Shown: positions 1-11,294 of the stretch, one piece after another
Numbering within the stretch: position 1 is the first letter of the stretch
How the letters are laid out: every line of letters starts with the position of its first letter
NCBI RefSeq assembly: GCF_018294505.1
Contig: NC_057801.1
Span: forward strand, 200,884,538-200,948,537
DNA from: Triticum aestivum
Lineage: Eukaryota; Streptophyta; Magnoliopsida; Poales; Poaceae
Direction of reading: 5' to 3'
Length of the DNA: 64,000 nucleotides
The notes under the pieces: model-generated
The model's database searches: none
Told to the model about the DNA's origin: nothing
The model's input: the letters and a program-made list of their open reading frames with translations, nothing else
Made by a program: the position numbers and the translations under genes

Positions 1-3000
1 TTAGAATTCCACTTAGGTTAACATTGTCTCTCTTGTCCTGCTTCAGCCTTGGCGTCGTACAACTCACCGGAGATGCTCCAACGACGAAACCCTCCATCAC
101 AGTGGAGCAGTACCTCGGGCTCCATCTCCAGACGCCCCTCTCTGACAGCCAAGTCAGCCGGAGCATCCTCACCGGCCAACCCAATCACGCTGAGATCGAC
201 ATGGCTTCGCCAAAGAGGTTGTACACTTGTTGCATGTCAGGACCCCGACTCAATGCCACATCGATCTAGCATGTAATACCTCATATCACTTTGCGGCCTC
301 ACGCACGGTATTCCCACGGGTGTCGCCTTACCTTAGCCCGGGACCGTTTGCGTCTTTTGACACACGTATATGATAGTGTCGCTAGCATCCATATGATAAG
401 GAGCCCGGGCTGACATGGCTAGTCGTAAACCCAAAGTGGCACAGACCTACAAGGACAGGCATCCATGACCCAGCATCGAACGTGTCGGTCATCAGCGAGT
501 GAATCCAGGCTGTAGCACTGGGCTAGCAGGACTCCGGTGAACCGGGCTGTAGCGGGCTAACAGGACTCCGGTATTCATCGCGTGACATTTTTCCGAAGGG
601 ACAGACACATGAACGAAGGACACATGCCGGCCAGCCTAAGTGTTCCGGAGCAGCAGCAAGCTACCATGGCTCGGTGGAAACACTAGGAGACATTTCCCCG
701 TAAGAGAGGCTACTAAAGATAAACAACTAGATGGTCAGATCCCACACATACCAAGCATTTCAATAACATACACACAATATGCTCGATATGTGCAAATACA
801 ACATGGCATCACAACATGACTCTACGACTCAAGTAATTTATTCAATAGGCTCCGAGGAGCGAGATATTACAAACATGGGTCTTATGACCCAACAATCAGA
901 GCATACAAGTCAAAGCACATGCGGAAGCTATCATGTCTGAGTACAGACATCTAGAAATGAAAAAGGCTGAGAAGCCTGACTATCTACCAGATCCTGCCGA
1001 GGGCACAAGATCGTAGCTGAGGTAACAAGCTAAACGTCGAAGTCCACGTGGAACTACTAGTGAGACTGAAGTCTCTCTGCAAAAACATAAAATAGGCAAA
1101 CGTGAGTACAAATGTACCCAGCAAGACTTACATCAGAACTAACTACATATGCATCATTATCAACAAGGGGATGGTGGGGTTTAACTGCAGCAAGCCAGCT
1201 TTGACTCGGTGGCTATCCTGAACTACGACTGCAATGTAACTCCTTTGAGGTGGCGCACACGAGTCCACATATTCACCATATCAATACACCACTATGGATC
1301 CGCTCCCGTCTCCCTACGAGAACGCCATCCATAGCACTCACGCTTATCTTGCGTATTTTAGGGTATCCACTTTCACTTGTCTATGAACTGATATATGCAA
1401 CCCAGAAGTCCTTTACCACGGACACGGCTATTCGAATAGATGATATTAACCCTGCAGGGGTGTACTTCTTCATACATGTTTCCACCACTTAGCGTCTGCA
1501 CACGACATGTGCTCGGCAGACTTCAAGCGAAAGTCGACGTGGGTGTAGACCACGACCTACCTAAACACTCAAGTCTCTAGTCCAGGTTTATCGCCTATTC
1601 GGGTTCCATCCATGAGGAGATCCGGCCGGAGTTTCGCTCACAGCCCCAAACGATGTGAACAGGGTTCCGTGACACCAAACGGGCGCCCGGTATACCCGGC
1701 CACGTGCCTACCGCATCACAGCCCACCCCTACGGTCAGCGCTGTCCACGGCCTCCAGCATACTACAAACACCAGAAACTACTTGCAACTCCTGGACAGAG
1801 GACTAGGGTGAATAAGAAGTCGAGCGGGGTCATATTTCAGGGCCCAATGTATGGTAGTAGCTGAATCATGGATCACAAACACAGAACTCAGTTCCTGAGG
1901 ACGGCTTCAATGAGACAACCCACCATGTACTCCTACATGGCCTCTCACCGACACCTTTTACCAAATCGTGTTCACACACTTAGCTCACACACAGTAGGAC
2001 ATGTTCACACACCTCTGATTCATCCCGGATGAATCAGACCTGACTCGACTCTAAGCAGTAGCAGGCATGACAACAAGCATGAATGAGTAGGCACAACAGG
2101 GCTCAAACAACTCCTACTCATGCTAGTGGGTTTCATCTATTTACTGTGGCAATGACAGGTCATGCAAAGGATAAAGGGGTTCAGCTACCGCAGCAAGTAA
2201 CAGATGAATCGATGTTGTCCTAATGCAGTAAAAGAGAGCAGGAGCGAGAGAGTAGGATTGTATCGGAATGAACAAGGGGTTTTGCTTGCCTGGCACTTCT
2301 GAAGATAACATTGAGTCTTCATCAGTGTCAACGATCACATCATCGGTATCACGTCTATCGAGAGGGGACAAATACCGGCAACACAGAAGGGAACACAATC
2401 AATGCGATGCACAATATGATGCATGATCATGACATGGCAAAATGAATGTGTTTTGAGCTAATGCAACCAGCAACAGATTAAATGAAGTTGGTTTGAATAC
2501 AAGATTCAAATTCAAACTCCATATGTGATTATTTAAATGCCCTTTAATTGATTTGTGCTAAACAGCAGCTATAAGTTGTTCAAACATGCATGAAAATGGT
2601 ACAGATGGATTCCTTGAATTTTTCTGATAATTTTACATATATAAATTATTTAATTTGGAGTTACGGTTGAATTTCTTTGATTTTTAGAAGTTTTAGCTAT
2701 TTTCTGGAATTTCCTGAATATAATAAAATAAACTAAATTCCAGAAAATGAATATTGCGTCAGCATGACCTCACCTTGACGTCATCAGGTCAACAGGGCAG
2801 GTTCAGGTCAAACCTGACCAGCGGGGTCCACTGGTCAGTGACTGGGGCTGATTAGTGTCGCTGACATGTGGGCCCAGTCAACAGCCACGTCAGCTTAGTC
2901 AAAGCTGACGCGTGGGGCCACTAGGATTAGTTAAAAACTAAACAGAAACTAATCTATGATTAATTAGCAGGTGGGGCCCTGCTGTCAGTGTCACAGGGTT

Positions 3001-4445
3001 AATTAGCAGGGTCATTAGCCCCTAACGACGACGCCACGTCAGCATGCCGGAGACCAGCCGACGGCGACCACAGAACACGGCGGGGGCACGCCGGACTTGC
3101 GCTAGAGGCGTCAGTTTGGCGCGCTGAGGGCACCAGGGGATGGCCCTTGCTCTCGCGCATCCAGAGGACCAAGTGGGAGGTCGTGGGGTCGCCGGAACTC
3201 ATGCCGGCGACGAGCTTTGGCGGCGAGGGTGTTCGGTGGTGCTCGGGCGCGTCGCTACGGTGCATCAGTGAGCAAATGGAGAGGCTGGGCAGCACCTGCT
3301 AGACATGGGGAGCGCTAAGAGCAGCTCAGTGAGGCCAGGGGAGCACGGAGGCTATGCGTGCAGCAGCAATGGCGGACGGTGGCTTCGAAGCTCGTGGGGA
3401 ATGGCGCTACGGCACGAAGGAGAGCATGCTGTGTTAGGGGAGAAGGTCAGTGGCTCACGGCGATGACGAGGGGACGCTCGGCGAGGTCGGGGGCGGTCCG
3501 GAGCCGACGAATTTGACAAAGATGGCCGGCAGTCCCGAGGTTGAAGAAGACATCAAGGGCGGTGTTGCGGCACGTCCGGGGCCTCGTGGCTCGTTGAGGA
3601 GGTAGAGGGAGGACCGGCGGAGCTTCCTGGGCGTCGGTGAGCCATGGGGTGGCCGGTAGCCACGGTGGCTCTCGTCGGTGGCGGCGGCTCCGTTCGGGTG
3701 AGGAAAAACAGAGGAGGGGGAGAGTGTTCGGGGAAGAGAGAGGGAGCAGCGAGGGAGGAAGAGGAGCAAGGGGACACGAGGCGTCGTCGTGGCGTCGCTA
3801 GGGAACCGGGGGAAGCAGGAGGTGGCCGAGCAGGGTGGAGGTGGCGCGCGCGGCGGCGTCGCGGTGTCCGTCCTCCTGGCAGGGAGGAAGACGACAGGGG
3901 GAGGGGTGGAGATGGGCTGGGCTGGCCAGGTGGGGGAGCTGGGCCGGCTGGGCTGGACAGGTGGGCTGCAGGTGAGTTAGGTAGGCTTCTGCTCTTTTTA
4001 TTCTTTTTTTTTGTTTTATTTAATTTATTTTGCCACTGTTTTGAATTTAAAATAATTCAAACAATGCCAAAAACTCCTCTGAATATTTTATATTGCTAGA
4101 TGGACTTTTCCAAAAGCTTATAAAATATTTCAGGGGTATTTGAAATTATATTCTAATTATATGAATATAATTCAAATTCAAATAGCTAATGAATTAAATC
4201 CAAAGTCCCAAAAATAATTCCTTAAAAATGTTCAATATTTTGGTTGGGACCAGAACCCTTACCAAAAATTATCAAACATTTAAGAAGAGCATTTTGGAGC
4301 AATGAATGAGATTTTTAGGGTTTTTGCCCTTCTTTTATTTAAGTTTTTGAGGCTTCCAAAATTCCTCAGTTCAGGTTTCAAAAAATTTAAACATGATGCT
4401 CAGATGGAAGCAGGCATAGGACAGGCCAGAACTAGGGATGTGACA
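1..4445 (-). mobile_element. Putative long LTR or LTR-retrotransposon remnant
   Basis: No convincing protein is encoded here. Read on the minus strand, the segment opens at 4445 with TGTCACATCCCTAG, which has the TG start expected of an LTR. An AT-rich block (about 4000-4440) follows, then a strongly GC-rich block (about 2990-3990) with pyrimidine-rich tracts like a plant promoter and leader, and then a long unstructured stretch. Open frames in the GC-rich block lack recognisable domains and look like composition artefacts. The far boundary lies outside the window or was missed, and no partner LTR or target duplication was found. It could also be unrelated intergenic DNA with a gene-promoter-like GC island. 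Confidence 0.35.
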
Positions 4446-5861
4446 TTGCATCTCTTTTTTACTCTACATGTTATATATATTGTCCACTGAGCACACGTAG
4501 TAACATGAAATACGGTTATTTTATCCTACTATATGACAAGAAGTGAGGTACTAGGCAACTTAGCTATCTGTGATGGACTCTCTTGAACGCCATTATTATT
4601 TATCTCTGCGTGTTTGAGCTGTGGATTTGTCGATGGGACTGGGAGTTGAGCTAGTAGGGAAGTGGCCTGGGTCCAAAGTAATAGAAGTATCACAAAAACA
4701 TTTTTTTAGTATAGGATTTTCCTTGCTCAAGCCTGCCTACTAGAATCTCCAGTGCTTGAAAGAAAAAGTGCATGAAAAACATAGGAATTGGAAAGTTTCC
4801 TATGGTACTACTTTTCATGAATTTGGTGCAAAGGAATGTAGCAAAGGAAAACTGTAGGATTTGTTCCTTTAGTGTCTCCTTGAAAGAAAAACCGTAGGAA
4901 TTCTAATTTCCACTTGTCCTCCTTTTCATATTCCTAATCATGAAGCACAAGACTAAGAGATAGTAGCATAATAGCATTATAACTGTACATTTTCTTGTGG
5001 TTTGTCTTAATCTCACCATGCTCCTTTGCATCCTGTGATCTTCCAATTCTTGTGAATCAAACACCCAGATTGGCAGAAATCCTGTGTTTTTATTTTCTCT
5101 GTTTTGCACGCGCATCCTATCCTATTCCTGTCTATTTCCTATCCCTGCATTGTTAGGATCCTCAAATTCAAACAAGCCCTTACACAATTACTTCTGTTAC
5201 AGATATGTGTCAAAGAAAACCTTGTGTGGTTTCTCCTGCTCCTGCGGCGCTATGTTCCACCCCAGCTTAGCTGCTCCAACGACGGAAGGGTTCACCACAA
5301 CAGGGATCCGCTCTCCAGACTGTCTTTCGCCGCATCAGATCTTCTTTCCTGCCGCCGGCAGCCACGACAACTGCATTACCATCATCAACTGAGCAGATGA
5401 CCTTGAGGACTGCACGGGTCCGCAAGAGAGGTCGTACTCCTCCGTGTCTGCTTATGTTATGCATCGCTTAATATGATGACATTCTACATTATCGTCGTGT
5501 TCACCTATTAGACTCCGAGTTAGGTCCAAACTAATGCTAAAACTTGAGTTTTTAAATGGTTGTGGGGTACATATTGGGGCAGCAATTAGTATTATCTGTC
5601 TACTATCTGTTTAATCTCGGGTGTCTACTATGAGTTTCATGTTGGGTGCAAACAAACATTAAAGGAGCCATTATCTGTATTTTTTAACTAAAGCTATTAT
5701 CTGCCTGCTATCATTGGTTTTGGGTCTATCCACAGTTTGCTACCATCACTCTGGATTTGTGCATGCACTCCTTACATAATCTCACTATGTTTTATTCCTA
5801 TGCATGCCAGTTATTGTACACAATGGAACTGATCATGTAGAGCAAAAGAGACGAGCCTTGC
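4446..5861. other. AT-rich spacer, no gene seen
   Basis: Nothing recognisable is encoded. The part from about 4730 to 5180 has the flavour of a gene-proximal DNA-transposon remnant (repeated AAAGGAA and GTAGGAAT words, ending near a CAAACAAGCCCTTA end), but no matching inverted repeat or target duplication was found. Short open frames around 5104-5400 may be remains of a first exon of the gene-like region that follows; this is weakly supported. Confidence 0.3.
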
Positions 5862-6045
5862 GTGGCAATAAAATTTCGTGCAGACGTCGCTCCATGGTGG
5901 GCGCAAAGGCAGCCCCCTCCACCCATTTCGGATCGAAATCAAGAGGAAGATAACTGTTCCGAGGGGGATTCAGAAGGAGAAGACCACTCCTATTTACCCC
6001 ATGAGGTCTTCGCTCTAACTTGGCATGCTGAATATCATGCATATG
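5862..6045 (+). repeat. Exon module copy 1 (most diverged)
   Basis: In one frame it reads an acidic stretch (NCSEGDSEGEDHSYLPHEV) and then FALTW, matching the later modules at the acidic run and the PEVHALTW-type motif. It ends with a CATATG followed by GT at 6046. The 5' half does not match the other copies and may be a different exon. Confidence 0.5.
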
Positions 6046-6312
6046 GTGCGTTGCATTGCTGTATACATCAAAGATGTCATCTGGTTAGTTTAGACATGCT
6101 TTGTGTCAATGCCATCTGTTTAGTTTCTTTATCGTATATGTGAATCATGAAATGCCATCTTGTTTAGCCAGGCATCATATATGTGAATTTTGCAATGCCA
6201 CCCTGGTTATCCAGTCATCTTATATGTGAATTATATCATTCCATCATTTTTTTATTATGTGTTAAATTTGTCAACAATTTTAGTACATTCAATTACTCTT
6301 CCTGTGCATCAG

Positions 6313-6509
6313 CCATTCAGCACGGTCATGGAAAAATCTGGAGTGGAAACAAGGTCTTCAGAGCAGACAATGCTATCTGACGAAGCACATGTCTTGTTGT
6401 TACAGATAGCTCCTCAGAGGAGGATTCAGAGACAGATGACCAGTCCTATTTACCCCCCGAGGTGCATGCTCTAACTTGGCAGGGTTATGTTGCTCATATC
6501 GTGCGTATG
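6313..6509 (+). repeat. Exon module copy 2
   Basis: It follows GCATCAG and starts with CCATTCAGC; peptide theme is MEKSGVETRSSEQTML. A 1-bp deletion relative to copy 3 shifts the acidic part out of frame. It ends with CGTATG followed by GT at 6510. Confidence 0.6.
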
Positions 6510-6806
6510 GTATCTTGAATTGCTACGTCATTTGCTTAGTTTAGACATGCTTTGTGTGAATGCCACCTGTTTAGTGTCTAATTACCATATATGTGAATTA
6601 TGCAATACCATCTTGTTGCAAGACATTATATATGTGAATTATGCAATGTTATCTTGTTGCAAGGCATTATATATGTGAATTATGCAATGCCATGCTGTTT
6701 AGGCAAGCGTCATATATGTGAATTATATCATGCCGTCCTTTTTTTGTATTTCTCATTGCTTTTTTCAACAATGTCTGTATATTCAACTGCTCTTCCTATG
6801 CATCAG

Positions 6807-7004
6807 CCATTTGAATTGGTGATGGAGAAATCTGGAGTGAAAACAAGGTCTTCAGAGCAGACAATGCTACCTGCTAAAGCAGATATCTTGCTAGTTACAG
6901 ATAGCTCTTCAGAGGAGGATTCAGAGGCAGATGACTAGTCCTATTATCCCCCTAAGGTGTATGCTAAAACTTGGTAGGGTTATATTACTCATATCATGCA
7001 TATG
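6807..7004 (+). repeat. Exon module copy 3
   Basis: It follows CATCAG and starts with CCATTTGAATTGG; the peptide reads MEKSGVKTRSSEQTML and later DSSSEEDSEADD, then a TAG where copy 2 has CAG. The start lies 494 bp from that of copy 2. Confidence 0.6.
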
Positions 7005-7617
7005 TTGTATTGCGATGTTTAGTTTTTACATCATATACACAATATTGAATGCCATCTCCTTAGTTGACACATCATATATGCGATTTCCCTCTGCTCACTT
7101 CCTTAGTATATAAATCATATATTTGAATTATATCATGCCATGATGTTTACATAGACAGCATGTATCTGAATTATGGCATGCCAAGACATTTTCTAAAGAC
7201 ATAATATAGTTATATCATCTCATCTTGTTTACATAGTCATCATATTTTAAATTATGTCATTCTATCCGTGAATTATATCATGCCGTCATGTTTCCATCGA
7301 TGACATGTTTGTGATTTATGGCATGCCAACCACTTTAATAGACACATCGTATAGTTATAGCATGTCATCCTGTTTACATAGTCATCATATTTTGAGGTAT
7401 GTCATTCTATCCTGTTTAGTTAGCCATCATACATGTGAAATTGTGTCATGCTATCCTATTTAATTAGCCATCATATATGTGAAATTATGTCCTGCTATTC
7501 TGTTTGGTTAGACAACATAAATGTGAATTATTTCATGCCCCGTTTTCATCCCTACTATCCATTGCACCTGTCTATCTTACAATGTCTGTACATTCAATTA
7601 CTTTTCTTGTTTATCAG

Positions 7618-7923
7618 CCATTTCAATTGGAGGGGGTGATGGTGGTATCTGTGGGAATAAAAACACGGTCTTCAGAAAAGATCGTGCTACCTGTCGATGC
7701 AGATAGAACCACGGTTGTACTTGCCCAAGAACCAGCCCCACCACAAATAACCCAGACTCACGCAGATTGTACCCCTACCCAGTTGCACAGAGAAACAACT
7801 ACACCCTTTCTAACCCCAACCCCAGCAGATAGTAACATAGTTCCCGTTGACACAGCACCGTCTCCACCACAAAGCACCCAAACACAAGCAGTTAGTAAGG
7901 CAACTGCAGTGCCCAAAGCATGA
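7618..7923 (+). repeat. Exon module copy 4 with proline-rich tail
   Basis: It follows TATCAG and starts with CCATTTCAATTGG. The peptide keeps IKTRSSEK and a VLPVDAD stretch in place of the TRSSEQTML and KAD parts of copy 3. It then loses the acidic run and goes into a tail rich in P, T, Q and A, with repeated PPQ.TQTxA words, up to a TGA. Confidence 0.5.
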
Positions 7924-7970
7924 GGACCACCACTCCAAACCCCAAGTCAATACTTGAAGCAGAAGAAGAA

Positions 7971-8719
7971 TCCATAGGTAGGTATGTTGGACTCTCATGG
8001 CAAAACTAGGTTTAGGGATGTTTGGAAGCACAAGTAGTATCTCTACTTGGTGCAAAGAATTTGACTAGCATGAGGGGGAAAGGCAAGCTCAACATGTTGG
8101 ATGATCCATGACAATATAACTTATTTGGATATAAGTAAACATAACCCATTATGTTGTCTTCCTTGTCCAACATCGACTTTTTAGCTTGTCATATTTTAAT
8201 GAGTGCTCACAATCATAAAATATGTCCAAGATAGTATATTTATATGTGAAAAACTCTCTTTCTTTATTACTTCCTATTAATTGCAACGATGAACAAAACT
8301 ATGTTTGTCAACTCTCAACAACTTTTATCCATCATACTCTTTATATGTGAAGTCATTACTCTTCGTAAGATCAATATGATCTTTTTATTTCTTCTTATTC
8401 TTTCTCTTTTTTTTTTCTCAAGATCACAGCAAGATAGCAAAAGCCCTCAACTCAAAAGTACTCTTTATTATATATGGCTCACGCACTTGATTACATAGAT
8501 AGAGATCAAAACAAAACTCAAAGCTAGATCATACTAAAACTTTATTCTACTAGATCAAGATATAACCAAAAGGATCAAACTAAGAAAAACGATAAAAGAT
8601 AGGAGTGTGATGGTGATACGATACCGGGGCACCTCGCCCAAGCTTGGCTGTTGCCAAGGGGAGTGCCCATACCCTTGTATTTATGTCTCTTTCTTCGGAG
8701 GTGGTGATGATGGAGTTGT
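7971..8719 (-). other. Non-coding 3' region of element 1
   Basis: Homologous to about 48770-49060 of element 3 in the same orientation: shared words include GGAAGCACAAGTAGTATCTC and GTTGTCTTCCTTGTCCAACA. The equivalent plus-strand DNA of element 2 lies in 36287-38298. At 8637-8647 it contains CCAAGCTTGGC, related to the polypurine-like CTTGGGG words of the group. No protein is encoded. Confidence 0.7.
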
Positions 8720-9220
8720 TCACGATTCCGTTAGCTTCATTAATGCACCCTTTAGAACTTGCAGTCCTTGGAGCACACGCTGGAGCATATTTGCATTCTT
8801 CTGAATTTCCTCCATGAGATGCTTATTTTCAGGCCCGCAAGAGATCTTCCCTGCATTGCTTTCACTTGGACGGGATATGTCCCAATTGGAGGGTATATGT
8901 GTACGAGGGGTATTCTCCACTCCGTAATTATGAACCAAATTATGAAAGTTGTTTCGATGTAATCTGTGTAAGGGCCTCCTAGGGGGAAGCCCTCCTCGAA
9001 CCTCTTGGTCTTCATGGTTACTTGTGGTCCCTATTGCTTGATGGGGACTGGTAATAGTGGAGATGTCAGCTAGAGTTTCCCTCTCCGAAGCCGGAGGGTG
9101 GTCCTCAAATGAGTATCCTTTATCCTCCTCCATCATGGCTCCCTCGACATCCTCCCTTCTAAGTTCCATCTGCATCAACCAAGCATCGCCGTCCGTGTTG
9201 TTGGAGGAGGAGGACGACAT
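8720..9220 (-). CDS. Accessory ORF of element 1, unknown function
   Basis: This frame of about 166 codons is open from an ATG at 9220 (MSSSSSNNTDGDAW) to a stop at 8720; an in-frame upstream ATG at 9283 would add 21 residues. The N-terminal half is acidic and serine-rich with MELRREDVEGAMM, the middle is basic and arginine-rich (LPPRRPLHRLHR), and the last 40 residues (KHLMEEIQKNANMLQRVLQ onward) look like an amphipathic helix or coiled coil. No signal peptide or membrane segment is visible, so it does not look like an envelope protein although it sits at the env position after integrase. It is open while the neighbouring polymerase is full of lesions. The start is chosen at MSSSSS because the upstream part lies in sequence resembling LTR leader DNA. 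I do not recognise the family. Confidence 0.5.
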   Translation of the reverse strand: MSSSSSNNTDGDAWLMQMELRREDVEGAMMEEDKGYSFEDHPPASERETLADISTITSPHQAIGTTSNHEDQEVRGGLPPRRPLHRLHRNNFHNLVHNYGVENTPRTHIPSNWDISRPSESNAGKISCGPENKHLMEEIQKNANMLQRVLQGLQVLKGALMKLTES

Positions 9221-9359
9221 GATGCCTGGCCTTGAAAACTCTGGTAGAAAACAGCTAAAAATGAAAACAGGGGATTTTGCCATGGTACGGTGGTCAAAAC
9301 CTTCGGGAGATTATATAATAAAATTTTACTGACGAAAAGAAGTATCATGCAAGAAAACG

Positions 9360-9535
9360 GAGTCCGGAGGGCATACGAGGTGGCCACGAGGCAGGGGGCG
9401 CACCCAGGGGGTAGGGCGTGCCCTCCACCCTCGTGGATGCCTCGTGTATCTTTCGGACTACTTTTAATTTTCCTAATTTTTTAAATATTCCAAAATGGAT
9501 AAAAAATGCTATTTGAATAGTTTTGGAGTCGGTTT
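9360..9535 (-). promoter_or_regulatory. LTR-like module ahead of the accessory ORF
   Basis: This internal stretch aligns in order with the U3/leader part of the element's own LTR family (about 22050-22220 in the second solo LTR). Shared landmarks on the plus strand are GAGTC, a run like GGGGGCGCACCCAGGGGG, CCCTCCACCCTCGTGGATG (LTR: CCCTCCACCCTCATGGATG), an AT run ending TATTCCAAAA, and TTTTGGAGT. On the minus strand this reads as an A/T TATA-like run followed by a GC-rich leader, about 140 bp before the accessory ATG. Homology is seen by eye; promoter activity is inferred. Confidence 0.5.
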
Positions 9536-9580
9536 ACTTACCGTACCACATACCTATTCCTTTTCGGAGTCTGAAACGTT

Positions 9581-10060
9581 CTAGAAAGTGTCCCTTATGT
9601 ACTCCTCCGGGGTTACGGTGTTAGTAACATTGGTTTCAACATTTATGGGATTACCTGAGATAAAATGTTTGATTCTTTGACCATTTACCACCTTCAGATT
9701 TGTGCCTTCGGCGTTGTTGATGTTGATGGCACCGGAACGATAGACCTCCTCGATAATGTAAGGACCTTCCCATTTAGAGAGAAGTTTTCCTGCAAAAAAT
9801 CTTAAACGAGAGTTGTATAGCAAAACATAATCACCTACATTAAACTCACGCTTTTGTATCCTTTTATCATGCCATCTTTTAACTTTTTCTTTAAATAGTT
9901 TGACATTCTCATAGGCCTGGGTTCTCCATTCATCAAGTGAGCTGATGTCAAATAGTCTCTTCTCACCGGCAAGTTTGAAATCATAATTGAGCTCTTTAAT
10001 AGCCCAATATGCCTTGTGTTCTAGCACGAGAGGTAAGTGACATGCTTTTCCATAAACCAT
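9581..10060 (-). pseudogene. Integrase C-terminal part of element 1
   Basis: The frame starts at a family-typical MVYGKACHLP and continues through ELEHKAYWAIKELN-like sequence (here VLEHKAYWAIKELN), the WHDKRI stretch, and the SH3-like end GDYVLLYNSRLRFFAGKL, SKWEGPYIIEEVY. It belongs to the same integrase as the core domain just upstream, but 10061-10144 between them reads in another frame. The C-terminal domain binds DNA non-specifically in retroviral-type integrases. This is a fragment, not a separate gene. Confidence 0.8.
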
Positions 10061-10144
10061 TTATACGCAGACAGACGGAGACAGACCCATAGGATTCTTA
10101 TATGCAGTTCTATAGGCCCATAATGCATCATCAAGTTTCTTGGA

Positions 10145-10726
10145 TCAATTCTTTCTAGATCTATTAACAGTCTTTTGAAAAATTAATTTAATCTCTCTAT
10201 TACTCAATTCTACTTGACCACTAGACTGTGGATGGTATGGAGATGCAATTCTATGATTAACATCATACTTAGGAAGCATTTTACGAAAGGCACCATGAAT
10301 AAAATGTGAACCACCATCAATCATTAAGTATCTAGGGACCCCAAACCTCGGAAAAATAACTTCTTTAAGCATCTTAATAGAAGTGTTATGATCAACACTA
10401 CTAGTTGGAATAGCCTCTACCCACTTAGTAACGTAATCAACAACAACTAAAATATGTGTATACCCATTAGAGGAAGGAAAAGGTCCCATATAATCAATGC
10501 CCCAAACATCAAATGGTTCAATAACAAGTGAATAGTTCATAGGCATTTCTTGACGTCTACTAATATTACCAACTCTCTGGCATTCATCGCAAGACAAGAC
10601 AAACTTACGGACATCTTTGAAAAGAGTAGGCCAATAAAAACCGGATTGCAATACCTTATGTGCAATTCTATCTCCAGCGTGGTGTCCTCCGTAAGCCTCG
10701 GAGTGACACTTGCGTAGGATCTGTTC
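10145..10726 (-). pseudogene. Integrase zinc-binding and catalytic domains of element 1
   Basis: The N-terminal zinc-binding motif is visible as CHSEAYGGHHAGD with the Cys pair in LSCDECQ (10537-10726, partly in a second frame). The catalytic core follows: first Asp in WGIDYMGPF, second Asp in LMIDGGSHF and the Glu in SGQVELSNREIK, so the D,D,E triad is present. A TGA replaces the usual Trp after SRKN near 10145. The usual role is inserting the cDNA into the host chromosome. Core residues are kept but the protein cannot be made in one piece. Confidence 0.85.
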
Positions 10727-10790
10727 CTATTCATGCTCAGGTACACAACGTCTAATAACACCATCTAGTCCTTCTTTATAAAGGTGTGGT

Positions 10791-11294
10791 TCATCCCAAA
10801 AGTAATGTCTTAAATAATAAAAAAACCTTTTTCTTTTGATGGTATGTGAAACTAGGTGGTATAAATTTAGCAACAATGTAATTAGCATAATCAGCATACC
10901 ATGGAGGAGTACGAGAAGCATTTATGACAACTAATTGTTCATCAGGAAAGCTATCATCAATAGGTAGTGGGTCATCAAGAACATTTTCTAACCTAGACAA
11001 GTTGTCTACAACGGGGTTCTCAGCTCCCTTTCTATCAATAATATGCAAATCAAATTCTTTTAGCAAGAGAACGCATCTAATAAGTCTAGGTTTAGCATCT
11101 TTCTTTTCCATAAGATATTTAATAGCAGCATGATCAGTGTGAACAGTTACATTTGAATCAACAATATAAGGTCTAAACTTATCACAAGCAAATACAACTA
11201 CTAAAAATTCTTTGTCAGTAGTAGCATAATTTCTCTGGGCACTTTCTAGAGTTTTACTAGCATATTGGATAAGATTTAATTTCTTATCAACTCT
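10791..11294 (-). pseudogene. RNase H region of element 1
   Basis: It continues the RT frame after a single TAG (11295-11297). Motifs typical of Gypsy RNase H are seen: [37 protein letters not shown] and [20 protein letters not shown], then the linker [17 protein letters not shown]. The stop probably arose from CAG in GQR. Near 10830 a frameshift moves the reading frame into the linker leading to integrase. It would degrade the RNA strand during reverse transcription. Confidence 0.8.

Larger units (their letters stand above)
6140..7610 (+). repeat. Degenerate intronic tandem repeat, about 43-45 bp unit
   Basis: The spacers between the exon modules are made of many imperfect copies of a unit built on CATATATGTGAATTATGCAA followed by a TGCCATCTTGTTTAG-like part. 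The clearest runs are about 6150-6235, 6590-6735 and 7085-7540. Because it lies in the spacers on both sides of modules 2 and 3, repeat-driven unequal exchange is a likely cause of the exon duplications. Confidence 0.6.
5862..7971 (+). pseudogene. Truncated gene-like region of four related exon modules
   Basis: Four copies of one coding module lie in the same orientation, separated by AT-rich intron-like DNA. Copies 2-4 each follow a TATCAG or CATCAG acceptor-like site and start with CCATT; copies 1 and 2 end with CATATG or CGTATG before a GT. The shared peptide theme is an acidic serine run (like DSSSEEDSEADD) followed by a PPEVHALTW-like motif. Module 2 carries a 1-bp deletion relative to module 3, and module 3 has CAG changed to TAG, so it is not intact. 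The last module runs into a proline/threonine/glutamine-rich tail and ends in TGA at 7921-7923. Just beyond, about 7971, the sequence becomes element 1, which truncates the region. Family unknown; an accessory ORF of a CACTA transposon is possible. Confidence 0.45.

Noticed and set aside
3644..4099. 151-codon plus-strand open frame in GC-rich DNA
   Set aside because: Glycine/arginine-rich low complexity in several overlapping frames of a GC island; no domain and no homologous frame elsewhere in the window.
4730..5180. MITE
   Set aside because: The right end looks transposon-like (CAAACAAGCCCTTA), but no matching inverted repeat or target duplication was found on the left.
8720..9220. Envelope gene at the env position of element 1
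   Set aside because: No signal peptide, transmembrane segment or glycosylation-rich ectodomain; the product looks soluble and helical.
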